From JANNSX01 sp963741525 (GTDB lineage Bacteria > Pseudomonadota > Alphaproteobacteria > Rhizobiales > Hyphomicrobiaceae), in contig CAVUIW010000006.1 in assembly GCA_963741525.1 (NCBI GenBank), positions 62,001-126,000 of the forward strand: a DNA stretch of 64,000 nt. Reading direction: 5' to 3'. Numbering within the stretch: the stretch's first letter is position 1; each line of letters begins with the position of its first letter. Below the pieces are notes generated by a model that searched no databases, had not been told where the DNA came from, and saw only the letters and a list, made by a program, of their open reading frames with translations. Position numbers and translations under genes: made by a program. Of the stretch, positions 36,912-48,409 are shown piece after piece.

Positions 36912-37937
36912 TCACACCCAATCGAGCACGACCTTGCCGCAGGAGCCCTGCTTCATGAGTGCGAAGCCCTGCGCATAGTCGGCCGCCTTCATCCGGTGCG
37001 TGACGACGGCGCGGACATCGAGCCCCGATTGCAGCATGGCGATCATCTTGTACCAGGTCTCGAACATCTCGCGGCCGTAGATGCCCTTGATGGTGAGTGC
37101 CTTGAAGATGACCCGGTTCCAATCGACCGTCGTCGGGCCCGAGGGAATGCCGAGCATGGCGATCTTGCCGCCCATGATCATGTGGTCGACCATCTGGTCG
37201 AAGGCAATCGGCGCGCCTGACATCTCGAGACCGATGTCGAAACCCTCCTTCATGCCCAGACGTTCCATTACGCCACGGAGATCCTCGCGGCCGACATTGA
37301 CCGTCACCGCGTCCGCAACCTGCCCCGACAGCTCCAGCCGGTAGTCGTTGACGTCGGTGATGACGATGTGGCGCGCGCCGACATGCCGGCAGACCGCCGC
37401 CGCCATGATGCCAATCGGGCCGGCGCCGGTGATGAGCACGTCCTCGCCGACGAGATCGAAGGAAAGCGCGGTATGCACGGCATTGCCGAGGGGATCGAGA
37501 ATGGCGCCGATCTCGTCGTTGATCTCGGGCGGAAGATGAATAGCATTGAACGCTGGGATCTTCAGATACTCGGCGAAGGCGCCCGGCACGTTGACACCAA
37601 CGCCGCGCGTCTCCGGATCGAGATGAAAATGGCCGGCGCGCGCCATCCGGCTCTTCATGCCGGTGAGATGGCCTTCGCCAGAGACGCGATCGCCCACCTT
37701 GACGGTGCGGACATGAGAGCCAACCTCAGCGACGATGCCGGAGAACTCGTGGCCGACAACCATCGGCACGGGGATCGTGCTCTCGGCCCACTTGTCCCAT
37801 TTCCAGATGTGAAGATCGGTGCCGCAGATGCCGGTCTTGGCCACTTTGATGAGGATATCATCGGGACCGGGCACCGGCACCGGCTCCTCCCGCATGACGA
37901 GCCCTTCCGCCTTTTCCGCTTTCACCAGCGCGCGCAT
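36912..37937 (-). CDS. tdh: L-threonine 3-dehydrogenase (variant without structural-zinc cysteines)
   Basis: A 341-residue medium-chain dehydrogenase that oxidises L-threonine to 2-amino-3-ketobutyrate with NAD. The catalytic zinc ligands are visible in GICGTDLHIW and GHEFSG. The Rossmann motif is ITGAGPIGIMAAAV, and GREMFETWYKM is TDH-specific. The segment that in E. coli Tdh holds the four structural-zinc cysteines reads GHLTGMKSRMARAGHFHL here and has none. The ATG lies next to the kbl stop (37939-37941). Kbl then cleaves the product to glycine and acetyl-CoA. Confidence 0.95.
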   Translation of the reverse strand: MRALVKAEKAEGLVMREEPVPVPGPDDILIKVAKTGICGTDLHIWKWDKWAESTIPVPMVVGHEFSGIVAEVGSHVRTVKVGDRVSGEGHLTGMKSRMARAGHFHLDPETRGVGVNVPGAFAEYLKIPAFNAIHLPPEINDEIGAILDPLGNAVHTALSFDLVGEDVLITGAGPIGIMAAAVCRHVGARHIVITDVNDYRLELSGQVADAVTVNVGREDLRGVMERLGMKEGFDIGLEMSGAPIAFDQMVDHMIMGGKIAMLGIPSGPTTVDWNRVIFKALTIKGIYGREMFETWYKMIAMLQSGLDVRAVVTHRMKAADYAQGFALMKQGSCGKVVLDWV

Positions 37938-37938
37938 G

Positions 37939-39247
37939 TCAGATCACTCCCAATTCTCTGCCGGCTTGGGTGAAGGCGGCGATCGCCTGATCGACATCGG
38001 CCGGCGAATGAGCGGCCGACATCTGCGTGCGGATACGCGACTTTCCCTTGCGGCACGACCGGAAAGAAGAAGCCGGTCACATAGATGCCGCGCTCGTAGA
38101 GCTTGGCCGCCATGGCCTGCGCGAGCTTCGCCTCACCCAGCATCACCGGAATGATCGGGTGCTCGCCGGGAAGCAGCGAGAAACCCGCTTTCGCCATACC
38201 GGCCCGGAAGCGATGCATGTTGGCGAAGAGCCGCGTGCGAAGATCATCGCCCGCTTCCGCGAGATCGATGGCCTTCAGCGCCGCCCCGACGATGGGTGGC
38301 GGCAGCGCATTCGAGAAGAGGTAGGGCCTCGAGCGCTGCCGCATCAGGTCGACGATCGGCTTGGCGGCCGCGATGAAACCGCCGGCCGAGCCGCCGAGCG
38401 CCTTGCCGAGCGTGCCGGTCAGGATGTCGACCTTGATGCCGGCGCGCTGCGGCGTGCCGCGCCCCTCGGGGCCGATGAAGCCGCTGGCGTGGCAATCGTC
38501 GACCATGACGAGCGCGTCAAACCGATCGGCGAGCGCGCGGATGTCCTTCAGCTTGGCGAAATAACCATCCATCGAGAATACGCCGTCGGTGACGATGACG
38601 ATACGGCGTGCGTCCCCGGCCCGTGCGGCTTTAAGCTGCGCCTCGAGATCGGTCATATCGCCATTGGCATAGCGGAGGCGCTTGGCCTTCGAGAGGCGGA
38701 TGCCATCGATGATGGAGGCGTGATTGAGGCTGTCGGAGACGATGGCGTCCTTCTCCCCGAACAACGGCTCGAACACGCCGCCATTGGCATCGAAGCAGGC
38801 GGCATAGAGGATCACGTCCTCCTGCTCGACATAGCGGGCGATGCGGGCCTCCAGCGCCTGATGCAGATCGGACGTGCCGCAGATGAACCGGACGGAGGCC
38901 ATGCCGAGTCCGTGGGTGTCGAGGGCCTGCTTGGCCGCGGCAATGAGCGATGGATGATCGGCCAGACCCAGATAGTTGTTGGCGCAGAAGTTCAGCACCT
39001 CGCGACTAGAGGCTTGCTGGGTCGCGCTTTCTTTCAGCGAACCGGTTCCCACTTCGCCGGAAAGTGCTCGAGTACCTTGCTTGGTCGCACTTTCTGTCGG
39101 CGAACCGGTTCCCACTTCGCCGGAAAGTGCTCCAGGCGCGACTCGGATGTGGCTCGACTGCGCGGAAACGATCGGCCGCTCGGTTTTCCAGAGGCTCTGG
39201 GCGCGGATGCCGTCGAGCTCCGTGCGGATGTCGTCGATGATCGGCAT
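37939..39247 (-). CDS. kbl: 2-amino-3-ketobutyrate CoA ligase (glycine C-acetyltransferase), frameshifted and with repeat insertion
   Basis: PLP enzyme that completes threonine-to-glycine conversion. The start is ATG 39247 with GAGGAG upstream. Family motifs: NFCANNYLGLADHPSLI, SVRFICGTSDLHQALE, VMVDDCHASGFIGPEGRG and the PLP-Lys region LTGTLGKALGG. Near 38042 the frame is lost after FFFPVVPQGK; deleting one A (T on the + strand) restores SRIRTQMSAAHSPADVD to a TGA at 37939-37941. About residues 35-80 contain a tandem repeat absent from normal Kbl, described separately. It is translationally close to tdh. Confidence 0.92.
39013..39138 (-). repeat. Two tandem 63-bp palindromic repeat units inside kbl
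   Basis: Copy 1 (39013-39075) and copy 2 (39076-39138) are near-identical and exactly 21 codons each, so the frame is kept. Each encodes a peptide containing ALSGEVGTGS and ESAT. In copy 2, GCACTTTC (39087-39094) pairs with GAAAGTGC (39123-39130) and GGCGAA (39099-39104) with TTCGCC (39116-39121). The core (AACCGGTT, then CCCACTT) resembles the intergenic palindrome at 40811-40859. Confidence 0.85.
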
Positions 39248-39310
39248 TGGGAAACTCCTCGGTTGGTACATTCGGATACGCCGCCCGGCCGGCCTCCCCG
39301 CCCGCAAGCG

Positions 39311-40396
39311 TCAAACGGTGGACGCGATGCAGTCCTCGGCAATCCCCACACTCCGCGCCGTGGCGGCGATCGCCGCCCAGGTATCCTCGGACAGTGGAAT
39401 GCCCTCCGCCGAGCGCTGCCGCCGCATGCGCCGCTCGGGCTCGCCCGGGACCAGCACCTCGCCGCCGGGTTCGGTCGGCCGCGCGCTCTTGTAGTAGGCG
39501 ACGTAGCGCGCGACATCCCCGGAGAAGAATGCGGTCGCATCGAGCCGCGCCGGATCGATGTAGATCGAGAGCATGCCATTGGCCCAGCGCGCGCGCTCGG
39601 GGTCGGCCGCTCCCGTGCCCGTCAGCGAGCCGCCGAGCAGCTCGCACATGAGGGCGAGGCCCGATCCCTTATGCTCGCCGAAGACGCGGATGGCGCCGGT
39701 GCCACCCTTGAAGGTGCGAGGGCCCGTCGGCGTGGGGTCGCCGTAGAGCACGCGCGGATCGTTGGAGAGCTCGCCATCCGACGTGATGAGCGCCCCCTCC
39801 GGCACGGGCTTGCCGCCCTGGCTCGCCACCAGCACCTTGCCCTCGGCGACGAGCGAGGTCGCGAAGTCGAGAATGAGCGGCTCTTCGTTAGCGCGCGGCA
39901 CGCCGATGGCGACGGGGGCTGTCGACATCCGCCGATCGATGCCCCCGTAGGGCGCGACCATCACGCTCTGCGGCGCATTGACGAAATGGATCGAGACGAG
40001 CCCCTCCTCCGCCGCCATCTCGGCCCACTCGCCGACGCGGCCGACATGGCCGGCATTGCGCAGCGCGATCGCGGAAAGGCCCGCCGCCTTGCACTTCGCG
40101 ATGCCCAGCCGCACCGCCTGCCGCGCCACCGTCTGGCCGAATCCATACTTACCGTCGAGCACGGCGATGACCGGCGTATCGCTCACCGCCTCGGCCACCT
40201 GATCGGCGAGGAACACGCCCTTCGCCTTCCAATCGATGTAGCGCGGCACGCGCACGACACCGTGGCTATCATGGCCGGTGAGATTGGCATCGATCAGGGA
40301 GGTGGCGATGTTCTCGCTTTCGCCGCGCGAGGACCCTGCGCCCTCGAAGATGTCAGCGACGAGCGAGGTAAGCGGCTTGGCTCCGAGAATGGGCAT
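39311..40396 (-). CDS. Malate/L-lactate dehydrogenase family (LDH2) oxidoreductase
   Basis: A 361-residue NAD(P)-dependent dehydrogenase of the MDH/LDH2 family (malate, ureidoglycolate or sulfolactate dehydrogenases). Motifs: DSHGVVRVPRYIDW near residue 45 (catalytic His), NAGHVGRVGEWAEMA, LDFATSLVAEGKV and GSGLALMCELLGG. Start at ATG 40396, supported by GGAGAG upstream. It precedes kbl by 63 bp on the same strand, so it may be cotranscribed with the threonine degradation genes. The substrate is not determined. Confidence 0.88.
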   Translation of the reverse strand: MPILGAKPLTSLVADIFEGAGSSRGESENIATSLIDANLTGHDSHGVVRVPRYIDWKAKGVFLADQVAEAVSDTPVIAVLDGKYGFGQTVARQAVRLGIAKCKAAGLSAIALRNAGHVGRVGEWAEMAAEEGLVSIHFVNAPQSVMVAPYGGIDRRMSTAPVAIGVPRANEEPLILDFATSLVAEGKVLVASQGGKPVPEGALITSDGELSNDPRVLYGDPTPTGPRTFKGGTGAIRVFGEHKGSGLALMCELLGGSLTGTGAADPERARWANGMLSIYIDPARLDATAFFSGDVARYVAYYKSARPTEPGGEVLVPGEPERRMRRQRSAEGIPLSEDTWAAIAATARSVGIAEDCIASTV

Positions 40397-40600
40397 GCTG
40401 TACTCTCTCCGAGGGATCGTGCGCACGATGGGGTGCACCATTGGGCACGCCGCCGTTCACACCCACCGAATGTCATCCCGGGCCTTGTGCCCGGGACCCA
40501 TTACGCAGTGCACTCCGTGCGCCGGATGTGTACTGCGCCACGGCCGAGCGCGCCAGTCCGCACTGGCAAGATTTGTCTGCCCGCGCGCGTCGAAGCCGGG

Positions 40601-40760
40601 TCTAGCAGGCCGTTGAAATTCTCGACGACTCCGCTCCAGGTGAGAACGAAAACGCCGTCTGTGATCGAGCTGAGCGTACCCGAACACGTCGGTCGAGATT
40701 TTGCTCGACATAGGAGAGCATCAAATTCCCTCGAAATTTGCATTTCAACAGCCTGCTAGA
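40601..40760. mobile_element. MITE-like element with 19-bp terminal inverted repeats
   Basis: TCTAGCAGGC[C]GTTGAAAT at 40601-40619 is inverted at 40742-40760 with one mismatch. The 160-bp element has no coding capacity. Ends beginning GCAGGCTGTTGAAA resemble those of some insertion sequences (IS1182-like, from memory), suggesting a non-autonomous derivative. Family assignment is tentative. Confidence 0.6.
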
Positions 40761-40862
40761 GCGCTAATCGATCTGATGGAATGAGATCGGCGGACTAGGT
40801 TGTTGGTTTTGAGCACTTTCTTTCGACCAACCGGTTTCCACTTGGAAGGACAAGTGCTCTAG
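40756..40862. repeat. Palindromic intergenic element bounded by CTAGAGC / GCTCTAG
   Basis: CTAGAGC (40756-40762) and GCTCTAG (40856-40862) bound a 107-bp unit that overlaps the end of the MITE-like element. It contains GAGCACTT (40811-40818) paired with AAGTGCTC (40852-40859) and an AACCGGTTTCCACTT core. Similar sequences are frequent in Hyphomicrobiales intergenic DNA. The core matches the repeat inside kbl. Confidence 0.7.
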
Positions 40863-41008
40863 TTCCGATGCGTCTAGCGTTAGCATTGGAATGGGTCCCG
40901 GGCACAAGGCCCGGGATGACAAATGAGGACGGCGCGGCGCCTGCGATCGGGGAGCGATGTTCATGAGGGTTCGGCGCGGCCGGAGATGCGTTCCAGCGAG
41001 AACCTGCG

Positions 41009-41893
41009 TTACACTACCCGGGCCGCGATCGCACCGAGCGGTTCGAAGCGGAACGTTGCGAGCAGCCGCTCGAGCTTGCGGCGCATGCCGGGTCCACGGC
41101 CGTGGCCTTGGGAGAGCGCATTCTTGATGAGGCGGAGCCGGGTCGAAGCCGAGAGCGGCGCGTCCATGAAACTTATCTTCGGATAGCCCTGCTGGAACTC
41201 GTGCGGATGGAAATAGGTGATGGCCGGCCGGCCTTCGGCCTCGCAGGCCCGCATCGCCCGCTCGGTGTAGGAGTACGGGAAATGCCGGACGTAGCCGCCA
41301 CCGGCCGCCGGTGCCACCTTGCCGCGCACATCGATCGCCGTCATCGGCACCTCGACGAGGCCGCTGGCGAGCCGCCATGGCGAACGCGGCGCGTCGGGAA
41401 TGCCGTAGCGGCGGCTCTTGATGGGGAAGATCGAGCTGTCATAGGCAAAGCCCAAGTCGCGCAGGACATCGAGCGCCCAGAGCGTCTCCTTCACGATCGA
41501 GAAGGCCGGCGCGCGGTGGCCCTTCACACGAGCACCCGACGCATCCTCGATCGCCTTCATACCGCGCGCGATCTCGGCCTTGAACTCGCCGGGTGTCATG
41601 CGCGTGATGTAGTGATGCTCGTCGCCGTGCAGTGCCAGCTCGTGCCCCTCGGCGGCGATGCGGCGAATGAGGTCGGGAAAGGTCCGCGCCATGTTGCCGA
41701 GCGTGAAGAAGGTGCCTTTGGCGCCAGTCCGCGCCAGCGCTTCCAGAATCCACTCGGTGTTGCGCAGCGCCTCCTCGGTCGGCGCGAGCTGGCGTCCGAG
41801 AAAATCCTTGGCGACGATCTGGTAGTAGCATTCGATATCGAAGGAGAGACCATGGCGGACGCCGATCGCATGCTGCTGAGCCGACTCCACCAC
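41009..41893 (-). CDS. Polysaccharide deacetylase (XrtA/PEP-CTERM-type, DUF3473 C-terminus)
   Basis: A 294-residue NodB-homology enzyme. LSFDIECYYQ carries the catalytic Asp-Asp/Glu pair, LALHGDEHHYIT holds the metal-binding His residues, and GHRAPAFSI is the NodB motif 3. The C-terminal part (TYFHPHEFQQGYP) matches the DUF3473 extension of exopolysaccharide-associated deacetylases. It follows a methyltransferase gene by 4 bp. It probably deacetylates a cell-surface or exported glycan, although no glycan cluster is seen. Confidence 0.88.
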   Translation of the reverse strand: MVESAQQHAIGVRHGLSFDIECYYQIVAKDFLGRQLAPTEEALRNTEWILEALARTGAKGTFFTLGNMARTFPDLIRRIAAEGHELALHGDEHHYITRMTPGEFKAEIARGMKAIEDASGARVKGHRAPAFSIVKETLWALDVLRDLGFAYDSSIFPIKSRRYGIPDAPRSPWRLASGLVEVPMTAIDVRGKVAPAAGGGYVRHFPYSYTERAMRACEAEGRPAITYFHPHEFQQGYPKISFMDAPLSASTRLRLIKNALSQGHGRGPGMRRKLERLLATFRFEPLGAIAARVV

Positions 41894-41897
41894 CGAC

Positions 41898-42560
41898 TTA
41901 CTCCGGATGGCTGCCGGTGACGAAATAGCCCGGGCCCATCGGACGGATGTCGAGCTTGGTCAGCCCCGCCTTCTCGAACATCTGGCGGATCTCGCTTTCG
42001 CGATAGAAGTGCACCGGGCAGTTGCGGAGGCCGTAACGGAGCTTCCTGAGCGGCATGCGCACGAGCGTCGGCTTGGGGAACGAGGCCATGGCGGTCTTGG
42101 CGACCTTGCCCATGCGCTGGATGAAAGCTGGCGCATCCTCGACATAGTCGAGCACGCCCATGGCGAAGGCGATGTCGAAGGCGCGGCCCTTCTGAGCGTC
42201 CGCCCAAGTGACGAAATCCGCCTCGATGAGCTTGACCTTGTCGGCGACGCCCGCGGCCTTCACCCGCTCCTCCGCCATCTTGAGCATCTCGGTCGACAGC
42301 TCGATGCCGGTGACATGGCCGCCTGTCTTGGCGATCTCGACGCAATAGCGCCCCGAGCCGCAGCCGATATCGAGCACCCGTTTACCCGCCGCCTTGCCGA
42401 CGCCCTCGATCGTATAGACGAAGCGGTCGAACATCGGCTTGCGGAAGACGCTGTTGAAGCGCCGCTCGAAGGCCGTCTCGCCCTCGTAGTGGCTATCGAA
42501 CAGGCGCGCACGATCGGTGAAGTAGGTCTTGACCTCGGAGGTCTTCTGGACGGCGGGCAT
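41898..42560 (-). CDS. Class I SAM-dependent methyltransferase
   Basis: A 220-residue methyltransferase. The motif is RVLDIGCGSGRYCVEIAKTG with the acidic residue in VTGIELSTEM, then LIEADFVTW and AMGVLDYVED. It is 4 bp upstream of the polysaccharide deacetylase on the same strand, so both may modify one surface molecule. Substrate unknown. The layout is also like UbiG/BioC-type enzymes. Confidence 0.85.
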   Translation of the reverse strand: MPAVQKTSEVKTYFTDRARLFDSHYEGETAFERRFNSVFRKPMFDRFVYTIEGVGKAAGKRVLDIGCGSGRYCVEIAKTGGHVTGIELSTEMLKMAEERVKAAGVADKVKLIEADFVTWADAQKGRAFDIAFAMGVLDYVEDAPAFIQRMGKVAKTAMASFPKPTLVRMPLRKLRYGLRNCPVHFYRESEIRQMFEKAGLTKLDIRPMGPGYFVTGSHPE

Positions 42561-42651
42561 GGGGGCCTCCGGTGCTACGATCTTGCCCGGACACTACCCA
42601 GACGGGAGCCCACCGGCAACGGGGCAGCCCTGCCACTCCTAAAGCAACCGA

Positions 42652-43230
42652 TCACCGCTCCGTCAATTGACGCTCGATCCGGCGGTCTGGAATGAGCCAA
42701 AGCAGGGCGACACCGGCAAAGATCGCCAGCGCTGCCCAGCTCGCCGCAAACGACAGCGCGATGGCCGCAAGATAGGCCACAATCGAGCCCTTGCCCTTGA
42801 GATCCCGGCCGAGCGCCCGTGCCAGTGCGGAGTCCGGGCCTTCCGTTCGGACAATGGCAAGTTGCAGGATGTAGTAGGCGATCGCCGGCATCAACAAAGC
42901 GACACCATAGACGGCGGTCGGCAGCCGGGCGAAGTGGTTCTCGCCCATCCAGCCGGTCGCGAACGGGATGAGCGACAACCAGAAAAGCAGATGCGTGTTG
43001 GCCCAGAGGATCGCGCCCGTCACCTTGTTGACGGTGTGGAGAAGGTGGTGGTGGTTGTTCCAGTAGATGGCGACATAGAGGAAGCTCAGCACGTAGCTCA
43101 GGAACTTGGGCGCAAGTCCCCGAAGGTCGGCCCATTCCGCCCCGTGCGGCACCTTGAGTTCCAGCACCATGATGGTGATGATGATGGCGATGACGCCGTC
43201 ACTGAAGGCATTGAGGCGGTCGCGCTCCAT
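42652..43230 (-). CDS. TMEM175-family potassium channel-like membrane protein
   Basis: A 192-residue protein with about six hydrophobic helices. The first contains RLNAFSDGVIAIIITIMVLE, the FSDG signature of the bacterial TMEM175 (DUF1211) family, whose members form K+ channels. Other segments: YVLSFLYVAIYWNNHHHLLH and LLFWLSLIPFATGW. Start at ATG 43230 with GGGGGA upstream. It is divergent from carB. Confidence 0.9.
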   Translation of the reverse strand: MERDRLNAFSDGVIAIIITIMVLELKVPHGAEWADLRGLAPKFLSYVLSFLYVAIYWNNHHHLLHTVNKVTGAILWANTHLLFWLSLIPFATGWMGENHFARLPTAVYGVALLMPAIAYYILQLAIVRTEGPDSALARALGRDLKGKGSIVAYLAAIALSFAASWAALAIFAGVALLWLIPDRRIERQLTER

Positions 43231-43361
43231 GATTCCCCCATGAGAATTCGGGCTCGGCGGCCCAACCAGACGAAACGCCGCAGCCGGGTGCTCCGAAAGC
43301 CTGTCGAGCCGCCGGTCCGCACTATAGCCAAGCCATACGCCGTGCAATAGAAACCCGGCTC

Positions 43362-46640
<3,279 letters not shown>

Positions 46641-46859
46641 CTCCTCCAGTGCCCCGGTGAAACTTCAGGGCTCTGTGTGGCGTTAGCTGCTTCGCGGGGA
46701 GGCTGGTCAAGCGCGCGATTCCACTTTAACCTGTCATGCCTGATTTTCGGCGAAGCCCGGCTTTGCCTCAGCCCAGAGTGACACGGTGTACCCAACGCTC
46801 CCCGATGACGGGGACGGGGAGGGCGGGTTATTGTGAACGAAACGAAAAGGTCGATAGCC

Positions 46860-47339
46860 ATGGCGATGGACAAAGTGCCGATGACAATCGAGGGCTTCCA
46901 ACAGCTCGAGGTGGAGCTGCAGAGGCTCAAGGGCGTCGAGCGCCCCCGCATCATTCAGGCGATCGCCGAGGCCCGCTCGCACGGCGACCTGTCGGAAAAC
47001 GCCGAGTACCACGCCGCCAAGGAGCAGCAGGGTATGAACGAGGCCCACGTCGCGGATCTCGAGGACAAGCTGTCGCGCGCCGACGTGATCGACGTCACGA
47101 AACTGTCGGGCGACACGGTGAAATTCGGCGCCACGGTGAAGCTCATCGACGAGGACACCGACGAGAAGGTGACCTATCGAATCGTCGGCGAATACGAGGC
47201 GAACGTGAAGGACGGCAAGGTCTCGATCACCTCGCCGATCGCGCGCGCGCTCATCGGCAAGAAGAAGGGCGACCAGGTCGAGGTCTCGACACCCAAGGGC
47301 GCCCGCAGCTACGAGATCCTCGGGGTGAAGTTCAAGTAG
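46860..47339 (+). CDS. greA: Transcription elongation factor GreA
   Basis: A 159-residue factor that stimulates RNA polymerase to cleave backtracked transcripts. The N-terminal coiled coil includes RSHGDLSENAEYHAAKEQQ, the conserved acidic tip. The C-terminal FKBP-like domain ends ARSYEILGVKF. ATG 46860 (MAMDK) is given as start, with AAAGG 10 bp upstream; ATG 46866 is also possible. It follows carB by 219 bp, a common alphaproteobacterial order. Confidence 0.97.
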   Translation: MAMDKVPMTIEGFQQLEVELQRLKGVERPRIIQAIAEARSHGDLSENAEYHAAKEQQGMNEAHVADLEDKLSRADVIDVTKLSGDTVKFGATVKLIDEDTDEKVTYRIVGEYEANVKDGKVSITSPIARALIGKKKGDQVEVSTPKGARSYEILGVKFK

Positions 47340-47379
47340 AGGCGGCTGCGCGCGCATCGAGCCCGTTCGGCGGCGATAC

Positions 47380-48132
47380 CTACCCCCAAACCAGCCGCCC
47401 GATCTGCCACGCCGACAGTGCTATCACCAGCGCGCCGACGAGCATCATGAAGGGCTTCGGCGGGATGCGCTTGGCGAGATAGCCGCCGAAGGGCGCGGCG
47501 AGAACGCCGCCGGCCAGAAGCGACAGGACAATCGGCGCGTGCGTCAGCCCGATGAGCATCAGAAAGCTCGCGGAAGCCGAGGTCTTGACGATGAACTCGG
47601 CGACATTGACAGAGCCGACCGCAAAGCGCGGCTCGTGACCCCGCCCGACCAGCGTCGTCGTTACGATCGGCCCCCAGCCACCACCGCCGACGGTATCGAG
47701 GAAAGCGCCGGCGAAGCCGACAGGCGCGATCGCCGGATCGTTGCGGGGCGCCTCGGCCGGCTTCTTCCTCAGCGCCTTGACAACGATGAGGACGCCGAGG
47801 CCAGCCAGATAGGCGGAGATCCAAGGCTTGATCGCCGCGCCGTCGACCACGGTGAGCAGGTAGGCGCCGATGACGGCCCCGAATACGCCAGGCACGGCGA
47901 GCCAGAGGACAATGCGCCAGATGACATTCTTGTAGACGATGTGGGAGGCGCCGGAGGCCGCACAGGTGAACACCTGTGCCGAATGCACGGCCGCGCTGGC
48001 ATTGACGGGTGGCAGGCCCCAGGCCAGCAGCAAGGCCGAGCTCAGCGTCCCGTAGGCCATGCCGAGCGCGCCATCGACGATCTGCGCCAGGAAACCGAAG
48101 ATTCCCAGCGTGATAAGATCGGAATACTCCAT
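47380..48132 (-). CDS. TauE/SafE-family sulfite/anion exporter
   Basis: A 250-residue polytopic membrane protein. Motifs: GFLAQIVDGALGMAYG at the N-terminus, VHSAQVFTCAASGASH, and a second-half repeat GFAGAFLDTVGGGGWGP. The two related halves are typical of TauE/SafE. It exports sulfite or a sulfonate/sulfoacetate type anion by family; the substrate here is unknown. It is convergent with greA. Confidence 0.9.
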   Translation of the reverse strand: MEYSDLITLGIFGFLAQIVDGALGMAYGTLSSALLLAWGLPPVNASAAVHSAQVFTCAASGASHIVYKNVIWRIVLWLAVPGVFGAVIGAYLLTVVDGAAIKPWISAYLAGLGVLIVVKALRKKPAEAPRNDPAIAPVGFAGAFLDTVGGGGWGPIVTTTLVGRGHEPRFAVGSVNVAEFIVKTSASASFLMLIGLTHAPIVLSLLAGGVLAAPFGGYLAKRIPPKPFMMLVGALVIALSAWQIGRLVWG

Positions 48133-48409
48133 GGGATGGTGCCAGCCTGACCGCGGAATTGGTTCCAATCTCAGCCGGTTAGCCCGAGTCCCGGCGCGCG
48201 CCTAGGGGGAAATCGCCTTTAGGGACGGATATTTCCCTTGATGCCAGTCGGGAGATATCGCGCTTCCGCCGACTGACGCTCGGGCAGTGCGAACGTTCCA
48301 AGCCGGCCAACCCGCAAACGTCATTCGCCAATGCCGGTAGCCACTTTCGATTAAAGTGCGCTAGAACCGCGCCAACCCCGAAACCCCTTTCAGCGTGCCC
48401 CCAAAGGTC

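Larger units (their letters stand above)
40471..40921. repeat. Perfect 30-bp inverted repeat flanking a 450-bp repeat cluster
   Basis: 40471-40500 and 40892-40921 are exact reverse complements over 30 bp. Each arm is itself a hairpin (CCCGGGC-CTTGT-GCCCGGG). They enclose a MITE-like element (40601-40760) and a palindrome (40756-40862). The whole 40397-41008 gap has no supported gene. Confidence 0.85.

Noticed and set aside
39013..39138. Tandem 63-bp repeats as a CRISPR array
   Set aside because: Only two contiguous units without spacers, in frame inside a coding gene; no cas genes.
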